A stretch of DNA of 38,247 nucleotides from Gemmatimonadetes bacterium SCN 70-22. Its GTDB lineage: Bacteria; Gemmatimonadota; Gemmatimonadetes; Gemmatimonadales; Gemmatimonadaceae. The notes under the pieces are model-generated. The model ran no database searches. It was given only the letters and a program-made list of their open reading frames with translations, and had not been told where the DNA came from. This document shows positions 7,450 through 15,446 of this stretch, one piece after another; position 1 is the first letter of the stretch, and every line of letters begins with the position of its first letter. The translations under genes were made by a program, and so were the position numbers. Location: NCBI GenBank assembly GCA_001724275.1, contig MEDZ01000045.1, positions 1-38,247 on the forward strand, written 5' to 3'.

Positions 7450-10400
7450 ATGCCTACTCTCCGTCGGTCCCTCCAGAGTCGCGCTCCGGCCCCCGCGCCT
7501 GTGACAGGCGAGGCGCGCCGGCGCGCCAGGAACACGCTCGCCTCGTTCACGCTCCTCGCGGCGCTCGCCGCCCCACTCGCCGCACAGCAGGGAACGGTGG
7601 GCGGTGTCGTGGTGAGCGCCGCCAGCGGCGCCCCCGTCCCCGGTACGCAGGTCTTCGTGGCCGGCACCGCCACGGGGACGACGACCGACGCCAACGGCCG
7701 CTTCCGCATCGGCGGGCTTTCGGGTGACAGCGTCACGCTGTCGATCCGCCGCATCGGCTTCCAGGCCGCGACGCGCCGCGCGCGCGTGGGCGACGTGGAG
7801 CTCCGCATCGGCATCGTCGAGCGCGCGCTCGAGCTGAGCCAGGTCGTCGTGACGGGGACCGCCGGGAACGCCGAGAAGAAGGCGATCGGCAACGTGGTCA
7901 CGACCGTCAACGCCGCGGACATCGTCGCCACGCAACCGGTGCGCTCGTTCCAGGAGCTGCTCACGGGGCGTGCCGCCGGCGTCAGCGTCATCGGGAGCTC
8001 GGGACAGGTGGGGTCGGGGTCGCGCATCCGGGTGCGCGGGGCTTCGTCGCTCTCCCTCAACAACGACCCCCTCATCTACGTGGACGGCGTGCGCGTGGAC
8101 AACACGCAGGCGTCGGGGCCGACCAGCCAGGCGTTCGGATCGGCGCCGATCTCGCGCTGGAACGACTTCGACCCCGATGACATCGAGAGCATCGAGGTCA
8201 TCAAGGGGCCGGCGGCCGCCACGCTGTACGGGACCGAGGCGTCGAACGGCGTCGTGCAGATCGTCACCAAGCGCGGCGCGGCGGGGCGCCCGGTGTGGAG
8301 CTTCGGGACGCGCCTCGGCGCCAACCAGGTGCCCGACTGGAAGAACCGCTTCTACACCAACTACGGCGCCATCCCGCTGACCGGGAGCGCGACCGCGCTC
8401 GACACGGTGACCCTGAGCCCGGCGCAGCTGAACGACTCGCTGCACGCGGCGTTCGGCAACGACATCCTCCGCACCGGACTCCTCCAGGAGTACAACGCGA
8501 GCGTGAGCGGCGGCAATGCCGCGGTGCGCTATTTCGTGGGCGGCAACTACGAGGAGAACCAGGGGGTCGAGCGCGCCAACCGCCTCAACCGGGCCAATGT
8601 GCGCGCCAACATGACCATCACGCCGAGCGAGAAGTGGAGCGTGCAGTCATCGATGGGGTACACCACCGGGCGCACGTACGTCCCGTACGAGGCGGGCGGC
8701 GGCGGCCTCACGTGGGCCACCTACTTCTCGTCGCCGGGCTTCCTGTTCAGCGGGCGCAATCCCGGCAATCCGCAGCTAGGGTTCCGGTCGGGACCGCCGA
8801 ACATCTACTGGGAGGCGTACAACGTCTTCCAGGACGCCGACCGCTTCACGGGAAGCACGCAGATCACCCACTCCCCGGCGAAGTGGTTCAACCACCGCCT
8901 CATCGTCGGCCTCGACCGCCTGGCCGAGACGAACCACGACCAGGGGCAGCGGAACGACGACCTGGCGGCGAAGTATGCCTCGTTCTCCAGCGTCGGCGGG
9001 ACGACCAAGGGGTACGTCTCCATCGGGACGCGTGACGTCACCTACAACACGGTCGACTACTCGGCCAACGCCACCTTCACCTTCGGTGACTGGACGAGCA
9101 CCTCCTCGGCGGGCGGGCAGTACTACGCGCGCCGCTCGACCGTTCGTTCCTTCTACGGCCAGGAGTTCCCGGCGTCGGGGCTCATCTCGCTGCGCGCCGC
9201 CGCCATCCAGCGCACCGACCAGGACGACGTCTTCGACAACAACACGATCGGCGGCTACCTGCAGGAGCAGATGAGCTGGAACGACCGGTTGTTCCTGACG
9301 GCGGCCCTCCGCGCCGACGACAACTCGGCGTTCGGGACCAACTACCCGGTGGTGAAGTACCCGAAGTTCAGCGCCTCGTACGTCCTCAGCGAGGAGCCGG
9401 CGATCAAGCTCCCGTCGTGGGTCAACACGCTGCGCGTGCGCGGTGCCTTCGGCGGGAGCGGCCTGCAGCCGGGCGCCTTCGACGCCATCCGGACCTACAA
9501 CTCGGTGGGTGGCGTGGTCACCCCCGCCAACGCCGGCAACCCCGACCTCGGCCCGGAGCAGAGCTACGAGCTGGAGCTCGGCCTCGACGCCGGGCTGTTC
9601 GACGACCGCTACGGCATCGAGTTCACGTATTTCAACGGCTACACCAAGGACGCGATCCTCTCACGCCAGGCTCCGCCGTCTGCCGGGTTCCCCGGGCTCC
9701 AGTTCTTCAACGCCGGGCAGGTGGACCGCAAGGGCCTCGAATGGCTGGTGCGGGCCCAACCGATCCGCAGCGGAAGGCTCACGCTCGACCTCGCGCTCAG
9801 CGGCTCGACCAACTCGTACAACATCAAGGACCTGGGCGGCAACAAGGTCGTGTCGCTGTCCGGCCAGATCCAGCACGTCGTGGGCTACGCCCCCGGCGCC
9901 TGGTGGGATCGCCGGGTGGTGAAGGCCGACAAGGATGCGAACAACAAGGCCATCAACCTGCAGTGTGACGACGGCAAGGGCGGGATGGTGGCGTGCGCCA
10001 GCGCGCCGCGCGTCTTCCTTGGCAACTCCGTCCCCACCTACGAGGGATCGTTCACCACGGGGCTCACCCTCTGGCAGAACCTGCGCATCAACGCCTTCGT
10101 CGACTGGCGTGGCGGCTACAAGAAGCTCGACGGCAACCGGCGCGTGCGCTGCAACCTGTTCTCGCTCTGCCGCGAGAACTACTACCCGCAGGACTACGAC
10201 GCCGTGACGCTCGCCGAGGTGCAAGGCGGGACGGCATACACGTACAACCTGGTCCAGGACGCGAGCTTCCTCCGCTTCCGCGAGCTCTCGGCGTCGTACG
10301 CGCTCCCCAACAGCCTGGCCTCGTACTTCCGGGCCTCGCGGGCCACGATCACCCTCGCCGGCCGCAACCTGGGGATGAGCACCAGGTACAAGGGGATGGA

Positions 10401-10512
10401 CCCCGAGGCGTCGTTCAACGGCGGCTCGCGCGGCGGGGCCTTCGGCCAGTGGGAACAGAACGTCCTGCCACAGGTTCGCCAGATCGTGACCACCATCAGC
10501 CTGAGCTACTGA
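7450..10512 (+). CDS. SusC/RagA-family TonB-dependent outer-membrane transporter (pair 1)
   Basis: A 1020-residue SusC-like receptor. In order it has a signal peptide (hydrophobic core about 30-46, ending PLAAQ), a carboxypeptidase-regulatory-like beta-sandwich beginning GTVGGVVVSAASGAPVPG, a TonB plug with GRAAGVSVIGSSGQ, SRIRVRGASSLSLNN and PLIYVDGVRVDN, then a long 22-strand barrel ending in aromatic LSY. SusC proteins import large oligomers with the help of the SusD lipoprotein and TonB-ExbBD energy. The SusD partner starts 3 nt after the stop. I start at ATG 7450, which leaves a normal leader; an in-frame upstream ATG at 7357 would give an odd 31-residue extension. No clear ribosome-binding site is seen. 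The substrate is unknown. Confidence 0.93.
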   Translation: MPTLRRSLQSRAPAPAPVTGEARRRARNTLASFTLLAALAAPLAAQQGTVGGVVVSAASGAPVPGTQVFVAGTATGTTTDANGRFRIGGLSGDSVTLSIRRIGFQAATRRARVGDVELRIGIVERALELSQVVVTGTAGNAEKKAIGNVVTTVNAADIVATQPVRSFQELLTGRAAGVSVIGSSGQVGSGSRIRVRGASSLSLNNDPLIYVDGVRVDNTQASGPTSQAFGSAPISRWNDFDPDDIESIEVIKGPAAATLYGTEASNGVVQIVTKRGAAGRPVWSFGTRLGANQVPDWKNRFYTNYGAIPLTGSATALDTVTLSPAQLNDSLHAAFGNDILRTGLLQEYNASVSGGNAAVRYFVGGNYEENQGVERANRLNRANVRANMTITPSEKWSVQSSMGYTTGRTYVPYEAGGGGLTWATYFSSPGFLFSGRNPGNPQLGFRSGPPNIYWEAYNVFQDADRFTGSTQITHSPAKWFNHRLIVGLDRLAETNHDQGQRNDDLAAKYASFSSVGGTTKGYVSIGTRDVTYNTVDYSANATFTFGDWTSTSSAGGQYYARRSTVRSFYGQEFPASGLISLRAAAIQRTDQDDVFDNNTIGGYLQEQMSWNDRLFLTAALRADDNSAFGTNYPVVKYPKFSASYVLSEEPAIKLPSWVNTLRVRGAFGGSGLQPGAFDAIRTYNSVGGVVTPANAGNPDLGPEQSYELELGLDAGLFDDRYGIEFTYFNGYTKDAILSRQAPPSAGFPGLQFFNAGQVDRKGLEWLVRAQPIRSGRLTLDLALSGSTNSYNIKDLGGNKVVSLSGQIQHVVGYAPGAWWDRRVVKADKDANNKAINLQCDDGKGGMVACASAPRVFLGNSVPTYEGSFTTGLTLWQNLRINAFVDWRGGYKKLDGNRRVRCNLFSLCRENYYPQDYDAVTLAEVQGGTAYTYNLVQDASFLRFRELSASYALPNSLASYFRASRATITLAGRNLGMSTRYKGMDPEASFNGGSRGGAFGQWEQNVLPQVRQIVTTISLSY

Positions 10513-10514
10513 CC

Positions 10515-11816
10515 ATGACGCCTTCAACGCTCCAGGGGCGCACGTCCCGCGCGATGGGCGCCGCCTATCGCCTGGCGCGGCACGTCGCCGCCGCCGCGCT
10601 GCTCACGCTCCCGCTGGTGGCGTGCAGCGACGAGATCGACCAGCTCCTCAGCGCCGAGAGCCCCGCGCGGCTGTCGGAAAGCGGGCTCCTGCAACCTTCC
10701 AACGCCGCGCTCCTGGTGGCCAGCTCGGTGGCCGACCTCGAATGTGCACTCGGCTCCTACATCGTGGCGGGCGGGCTTGCCGCCGGTGAGCTGGTGGACG
10801 CCACGCAGACCGCCTCGCGCTGGTCGTACGACCGGCGCGAGGTCCTCCCGACCGACGCCCACTACTCGACCTTCTCCTGCGAAGGGTTGGGGGTGTACAC
10901 GCCGATCAACACGGCGCGCCACACCAACGACCAGGCGACGAAGAAGCTCGAGGAATGGACCGACCAGCAGGTCGCCAACCGCCAGCGCTTCATCGCCACG
11001 ACGGCGGCGATGGCCGGGTATGCCACCCTGTACCTGGGCGAGGGCTTCTGCTCGGCGACGATCAACGTCGGCCCCGAACTCACCTCCGACCAGGTCTTCG
11101 ACTCGGCGGTCGTGCGCTTCACCAAGGCCATCACCGCGGCCACGGCGGCCAACGACCAGAACGTGCTGAACCTGGCGCGGGTCGGGCGCGCGAGAGCCTA
11201 CCTCGACCGCGGCAACAAGGCGGCGGCCGCCGCCGATGCGGGGGGCGTCCCCGTGTCGTTCGTGTACAACGCGGAGCACAACACGCTGTCGACGCGACGG
11301 CAGAACCGCGTCTTCACGCAGAACAACCAGGGGCTCGCGGTGACGATTGCCGCGCCGTACCGGAACCTGACGGTGCAGGGAGTCGCGGACCCGCGCGTCC
11401 GCATCACCAACGCCAACCGGCTGGCCTCGGACCAGGTGAACCCGCTCTACACCCAGAACAAGTACGGGTCGCTCACCGCCCCGACGCCGATCGCGACGGG
11501 GATCGAGGCCCAGCTGATCCTGGCCGAGGCGCAGGGAGGGGCAAGCGGCATCTCGATCCTGAACGCGTTGCGCGCCCGCGCGGGCGTCGCCCTCCCGCCG
11601 CTGACGGCGGCGGAGGAGGCGGCGTTCGCCACGACGCTCGCCGAGGAGCGCAATCGCGAGCTCTTCCTGCAGGGGAACCGCTGGTACGACCTCAAGCGGC
11701 TCAACCTCCCGCAGGTCCCGGCCGCGGGGACGCCGTATGCCAAGGGAGGCACGTACGGGAACCAGCGGTGCTGGCCGCTTCCCGACGCTGAGAAGCTGGC
11801 CAACCCCAACTTCTGA
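10515..11816 (+). CDS. SusD/RagB-family outer-membrane lipoprotein (pair 1)
   Basis: A 433-residue lipoprotein. The lipobox LVAC puts the acylated cysteine at residue 37 after an N-region with several arginines. The C-terminal third shows the family ending: EAQLILAEAQGG, then ERNRELFLQGNRWYDLKRLN and a final Trp-Pro-Leu-Pro segment. SusD proteins cap the SusC barrel at the cell surface and capture ligand. At 433 residues it is shorter than typical Bacteroidetes SusD (about 500-550), as is common outside that phylum. It is translationally close-coupled to susC (ATG 3 nt after the stop). The middle region has low similarity to anything I recognise, so ligand class cannot be stated. Confidence 0.9.
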   Translation: MTPSTLQGRTSRAMGAAYRLARHVAAAALLTLPLVACSDEIDQLLSAESPARLSESGLLQPSNAALLVASSVADLECALGSYIVAGGLAAGELVDATQTASRWSYDRREVLPTDAHYSTFSCEGLGVYTPINTARHTNDQATKKLEEWTDQQVANRQRFIATTAAMAGYATLYLGEGFCSATINVGPELTSDQVFDSAVVRFTKAITAATAANDQNVLNLARVGRARAYLDRGNKAAAAADAGGVPVSFVYNAEHNTLSTRRQNRVFTQNNQGLAVTIAAPYRNLTVQGVADPRVRITNANRLASDQVNPLYTQNKYGSLTAPTPIATGIEAQLILAEAQGGASGISILNALRARAGVALPPLTAAEEAAFATTLAEERNRELFLQGNRWYDLKRLNLPQVPAAGTPYAKGGTYGNQRCWPLPDAEKLANPNF

Positions 11817-11880
11817 GGGACGGCGCCGGCGGCGCGCGGTGGCGCCCCCGGCGTGTGGCGGGACCGGCAGGTGCAATCAG

Positions 11881-11942
11881 GCAGGGGGCGAGCCCGCGGG
11901 CTCGCCCCCTGCAGGGGGCGAGCCCGCGGGCTCGCCCCCTGC
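11881..11942. terminator. Two tandem perfect palindromes between convergent genes
   Basis: A 30-bp unit (11881-11910) is repeated exactly at 11911-11940, followed by GC. Each unit plus two bases forms a perfect 32-bp palindrome centred on CGCG, and the whole 62-bp block is itself a palindrome. It lies between the susD stop (11816) and the opposing GHL10 stop (11947). A double bidirectional terminator or a REP/BIME-like element is the likely reading. Confidence 0.7.
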
Positions 11943-11946
11943 CCCG

Positions 11947-13575
11947 TCATGGCGCACGCCACACGGTCGCCGCGCTCGTGTTCCCCGCCAGGTCCACCGC
12001 CTGCACCACGATGCCGTCGGTCCGCGCCCCATCGACGGCGGCAGGGACGCGCATCGTCCCGAGCGCCGCATGCACCCGGCGGCCGAACCAGCGGATCTCG
12101 TCGCTCGACGAGCGCGTGCGCCAGCGTACGAACCACCAGCGCAGCGGCTCCGCCGACGGCGACGCGAGCGTCACCCGCCACTCGGCGGGGCTGGCCGGCG
12201 CGACGTCGAGAGCGGGAGGGGCGGGCGGGGTGTCGTCGATCCAGGTGAGGGGCGGGGCGAGCGCGGAGGTCGCGAACGCTCCCGACGCGAGCGTGCCGAA
12301 CAGGTTGTCGCGGTTGGCGAAGACGGAGCCGGCGCGGAAGAGGATCGTCCCCGGCGCCCCGCCCCGCTGCCGCACCGCGGCCACCTGGCTCACGATCTCG
12401 TTGGCCGTGTACGCGCTCGCCGACCCGTCGGCCACGCGATAGGCGGCGAGGCCGGGCCAAACGTGGCGCCCCATCGTGTTCTGCGCCAGCCACCAGTCCA
12501 GCAGGGCGTTGAACGGCTGCCCCGAGGAGCCGATGGCCCAGTAGAGCTGCGGGGCGAGGTAATCCACCCAGCCGCGCTGCAGCCAGAGGCGCGAGTCGGC
12601 GTAGAGCTCGTTCCAGGCGTCGAGCCCCGTCACGCCGACGGGGAACCCCGGGCGCCAGATCCCAAACGGCGAAATGCCGACACGCACCCACGGCTTGCGC
12701 TGCTTGACCTCGCGGTACATCCGCTCCACGAAGCGGTTGATGTTCTCGCGGCGCCAGTCGCCCCTGGCCAGCGTACCGCCGCCGCGCGTGTAGCGGGCAT
12801 AGGTCGAGTCGTCGGGAAAGACGAGGGCGCCGCTGCTGTTCGGATACGGATAGAAGAAATCGTCGATGTGGAGGGCGTCGATGTCGTAGCGCTGCACCAC
12901 GTCGTTCATGACGGCGATGGTGTGGTCCTGCACGTCCTGCTCGCCGGGATCGAACCAGAGGCCGACGCCGTTGCCGGTAACGCGGTCGCGCGGGATGCGC
13001 CGGAGGTCGGGGCGGAGGGCGGCGAAGTGCGTGGGAGCGAGGCGCGCCGTGTCGCTGGCGTTGCCGGCGCGGAAGGGGTTGAACCAGGCATGCACCTCGA
13101 GGCCGCGGGCGCGCGCCGAGTCGATCGCCAGCTGCAGCGGGTCGTAGCCGGGGGCCACGTCGGTGCGCCCGGCGAGGGCGGTGGCCCACGGTTCGGTGCC
13201 GCCGGCGTACAGGCGCTCGCCGTTCACGCGCACCTGGAAGACCACGGCGTTGGCGCCGAGCTGCGCCGCCCGGTCGAGAAGGGAAACCAGCTCGGCGCGC
13301 TGTTCGGCGGCGGTCAGCGTGGTGCGCGAAGGCCAGTCGAGGTTGGCCACCGTCGCGATCCAGACGCCCCGGAACTCACGAAGGACGGCCGGGACGGTGA
13401 AGGCCGTGTCGCGCGGCGTGGGCGGCGGGGGGGTGGTTCCGGGACCGGTGGGCGAGTCGTCGCCGGAACAGGCGGCGAGCACCAGGGCAAGGGCGCCGAT
13501 GACGCGCCGTCCGAGGCGACGACGAGCGGAAGGTGCGAGTTGTCGAATGCGCATGCGGGGCGAAGAATGACGCAT
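11947..13575 (-). CDS. GHL10/DUF187-family glycosidase-like lipoprotein (YngK/DigH relative)
   Basis: A 542-residue lipoprotein: Arg-rich N-terminus, lipobox LAAC with Cys36, a Pro/Thr linker, then the GHL10 TIM-barrel domain (about 67-430) that begins with the signature EFRGVWIATVANLDWPS and includes GLEVHAWFNPFRAGN, DALHIDDFFYPYP and VGISPFGIWRPG. A C-terminal fibronectin-III-like domain follows (about 445-542). Members cleave glycans; E. coli DigH acts on peptide-free peptidoglycan strands. The lipobox and FN3 tail fit action at the outer or inner leaflet facing the periplasm. It converges on SusC/SusD pair 1, hinting at a shared glycan substrate (inference). A second in-frame ATG at 13554 would still leave a usable signal sequence; neither has a clear Shine-Dalgarno. 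Confidence 0.88.
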   Translation of the reverse strand: MRHSSPRMRIRQLAPSARRRLGRRVIGALALVLAACSGDDSPTGPGTTPPPPTPRDTAFTVPAVLREFRGVWIATVANLDWPSRTTLTAAEQRAELVSLLDRAAQLGANAVVFQVRVNGERLYAGGTEPWATALAGRTDVAPGYDPLQLAIDSARARGLEVHAWFNPFRAGNASDTARLAPTHFAALRPDLRRIPRDRVTGNGVGLWFDPGEQDVQDHTIAVMNDVVQRYDIDALHIDDFFYPYPNSSGALVFPDDSTYARYTRGGGTLARGDWRRENINRFVERMYREVKQRKPWVRVGISPFGIWRPGFPVGVTGLDAWNELYADSRLWLQRGWVDYLAPQLYWAIGSSGQPFNALLDWWLAQNTMGRHVWPGLAAYRVADGSASAYTANEIVSQVAAVRQRGGAPGTILFRAGSVFANRDNLFGTLASGAFATSALAPPLTWIDDTPPAPPALDVAPASPAEWRVTLASPSAEPLRWWFVRWRTRSSSDEIRWFGRRVHAALGTMRVPAAVDGARTDGIVVQAVDLAGNTSAATVWRAP

Positions 13576-13698
13576 CGCGCGGCAGTTCGGGAGGACTACG
13601 CGCCAAGCGCGCCTCGAAGCGCGAGCCGCACGACCAGGCGCCAGGCGCGCCCCGAAGCGCCCTCCGCTGGCGGTGCCCTCCCCTTCGCCGCCACGGCG

Positions 13699-14163
13699 TC
13701 AACGCGTCGCGCCCCCCCGCCGCTTGCACACCTCCGCCAGGCGTTGCAGCTCCTCGCGATAGATGCGGGGGAGCGTGCGCTCCGTGATCCACCGCTCGAC
13801 GGCCCCCCGCAGGCCGGCGACGAGGGGGAAGATCGTCTCGATCGTCACGCGCGTCTCAGCGGGACGGGTCGGATCGAAGAGGAAGTTCGTGATGGCTCCC
13901 GTCTCTTCGATGACTTCCACGAGCTTGCGTCCAGGCTCGGGCTCGGTGATGTCGGCGACCAACTCACGCGTGATGCCGAGAATCGTCATCGTGAAGCGCA
14001 CGCGCGTCCCGGCGCCGACGCCGCCCGCCTCGACGACGAGAGGGCCGAACACCTTCGGGGGAACGATCAGGGGGTGCCCCTCGCGGTAATCCGCCACGAT
14101 GCCGTAGCACGTGGCGGCCGAAGCGGGGATGAGGTCGGAGACGGAGACAGTGTACGTGGCCAT
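13699..14163 (-). CDS. SRPBCC (START/polyketide-cyclase-like) family protein
   Basis: A 154-residue single-domain protein with the helix-grip pattern: strand VSVSDLIPASAATCYGIVADY with helix alpha-1, conserved HPLIVPP, alternating strands RVRFTMTILG, RELVADITE and TRVTIETIFP, and a long C-terminal helix GAVERWITERTLPRIYREELQRL. Such proteins bind hydrophobic ligands or act as cyclases, dehydratases or lipid carriers; no catalytic residues let me choose. The ATG at 14161-14163 is clear. It stands alone on the minus strand with an inverted repeat (14190-14197 / 14201-14208) 27 nt upstream of its start. Confidence in the fold class is good; role unknown. Confidence 0.78.
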   Translation of the reverse strand: MATYTVSVSDLIPASAATCYGIVADYREGHPLIVPPKVFGPLVVEAGGVGAGTRVRFTMTILGITRELVADITEPEPGRKLVEVIEETGAITNFLFDPTRPAETRVTIETIFPLVAGLRGAVERWITERTLPRIYREELQRLAEVCKRRGGATR

Positions 14164-14482
14164 CGGTCGATTCGGCGTGGCGAAGGGAACGTGGCGCGGT
14201 GCGCCACGGGGAAATCAGCGCCCTCCCGGCGTGAGGCGCGTGGGTCGAACGACCCGGGCCTCGGCGCCCGCTCCGATATGGTAACCGAGGTGTGCCCACG
14301 CGAGGGCGGCAGCGCGGCTGCGTCGACGACCGGGGGCACCGGACGCGGCGCGCAGGGGTGTCCTAACGGGAGTCCATGAGGCGCTGTCCGGATACGGAGG
14401 GCCGAATGCCCCCCCTCACGCTGACAGACGCCGCCGAATCGCCCCCCTACTGTCTTCCCACCACCGGAGACAGGAGGACCCC
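14164..14482. promoter_or_regulatory. 319-bp divergent intergenic region
   Basis: Contains promoters for the SRPBCC gene (minus) and the secreted unknown (plus). Visible elements are an 8-bp inverted repeat with a 3-nt loop (14190-14208), a 6-bp one (14242-14255) and a CCTAACG motif (14362-14368). I see no gene or RNA. Confidence 0.45.
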
Positions 14483-15124
14483 ATGCGGTCCCGATTCCTC
14501 GCGTTGACCGTCGCCCTGACTCTCCCCCTGGCGTTCCCACTCGTCGCCGAGGCCCAGGCAAACCGCCCCGCGCGCGAGCTGGAGCGCTTCGAGGTCGGCG
14601 GCCTCCCCAAGGCGCCAGCGAGCGAACTGGAGAAGGAGATCTTCCTCCTCCTCCGCGTGCACAAGAAGGGCGACTATTCCGACGCCTCGCGCATCCACCT
14701 CAAGCTCGCCCAGTACTACAAGGAGCACGGGGAGGAGCTGATGGAGGACCTGTGCAACCAGAAGGCGATGGAGGCGTGGGCGGCGGCGTCGGGCGAGCGG
14801 CCGGCGTCGGCCGGATCGCCGGGATCGCCTCCCTTCGAGCCGCAGAACACCTTCGCGCGGCGGTTCAGTCACTCCGACGAGATGAAGATCCTGCACACCT
14901 GGGAGTTCTTCTCCGACGGGACGTATTCGCACGTGCTGGCGACGGCCGACCAGCCGGGCGGCTTCGGCCCACGCGAGCGCGGATGGTACACGCTCACGGG
15001 CGACCAGATGCGGCTCTGGCAGTTCAAGCCGCGTGGTGATCGCACAGTACGCGTCGAGTTGCTGGGCGCCGAGGGAAGGGACGGGGCGATCCTCGACGGC
15101 GCGCGGATGGTCGTCGTGCCGTAG
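14483..15124 (+). CDS. Secreted protein of unknown function
   Basis: A 213-residue protein with a clean signal peptide (MRSRFLALTVALTLPLAFP, ending AEAQ at about residue 25). After it come a charged helical part (about 30-95: ELEKEIFLLLRVHKKGDYSDA, a TPR-like or coiled pattern) and a C-terminal beta-rich part (about 118-213) with WEFFSDGTYSHVL, GWYTLTGDQMRLWQFKP and VRVELLG. That resembles the small beta-barrels that detect or bind a ligand, but I do not recognise the family. AGGAGG at 14472-14477 lies 5 nt before the ATG, an unusually strong site for this window, suggesting good expression. It precedes SusC pair 2 by 322 bp and is probably a separate transcript. Confidence 0.7.
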   Translation: MRSRFLALTVALTLPLAFPLVAEAQANRPARELERFEVGGLPKAPASELEKEIFLLLRVHKKGDYSDASRIHLKLAQYYKEHGEELMEDLCNQKAMEAWAAASGERPASAGSPGSPPFEPQNTFARRFSHSDEMKILHTWEFFSDGTYSHVLATADQPGGFGPRERGWYTLTGDQMRLWQFKPRGDRTVRVELLGAEGRDGAILDGARMVVVP

Positions 15125-15446
15125 CGCCGGACCGGTGCATCGAAGTCCCGCAACGGCCACCCGTCGCCGCTGAGCGCTCGCGGCCGACGTGAGTGACGAG
15201 CCGTTGCGGGCGCGTCATGAACGGTAGGACACCCTCCGGTCGTTCCTACACCGTTCGTCCGCCTGGCAGTGCCACTCGCCCCAATCGCATGGTGACGCGT
15301 GCGCGCGCCTACCTACGTGCCCCGTGCAGGCGGGCGCGCGTGGGGCTCCCTCGCGCGCCCGCGCCTGACGAGTCGCGTCGGGCCGTCGCCGCCGCGTGAA
15401 GCCGGCGCGACGCTGCGCCCACGCACCCTCATCATCCGGAGGACAC
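15125..15446. promoter_or_regulatory. 322-bp intergenic region upstream of SusC pair 2 with two inverted repeats
   Basis: No gene is supported. An 11-bp perfect inverted repeat, CCCGCAACGGC at 15147-15157 with its complement at 15200-15210, is 42 nt apart and starts 22 nt after the preceding stop. A second, imperfect one (15219-15229 with 15244-15256, a 2-nt bulge) follows. The first could end the upstream transcript; the second may be an operator. Confidence 0.45.
15438..15442 (+). promoter_or_regulatory. Shine-Dalgarno GGAGG for the second susC-like gene
   Basis: GGAGG ends 4 nt before ATG 15447 and fixes that start over the in-frame upstream codon at 15396. Confidence 0.65.

Noticed and set aside
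14240-14260. tRNA-like T-arm (GGGTCGAACGACCC)
   Set aside because: No acceptor stem, D-arm, anticodon arm or CCA end fits around it. It is just a short inverted repeat.
11737-14379. Long plus-strand open frame opposite the GHL10 and SRPBCC genes
   Set aside because: The opposite strand holds complete conserved proteins; this frame is compositional noise and also runs through the palindrome block.
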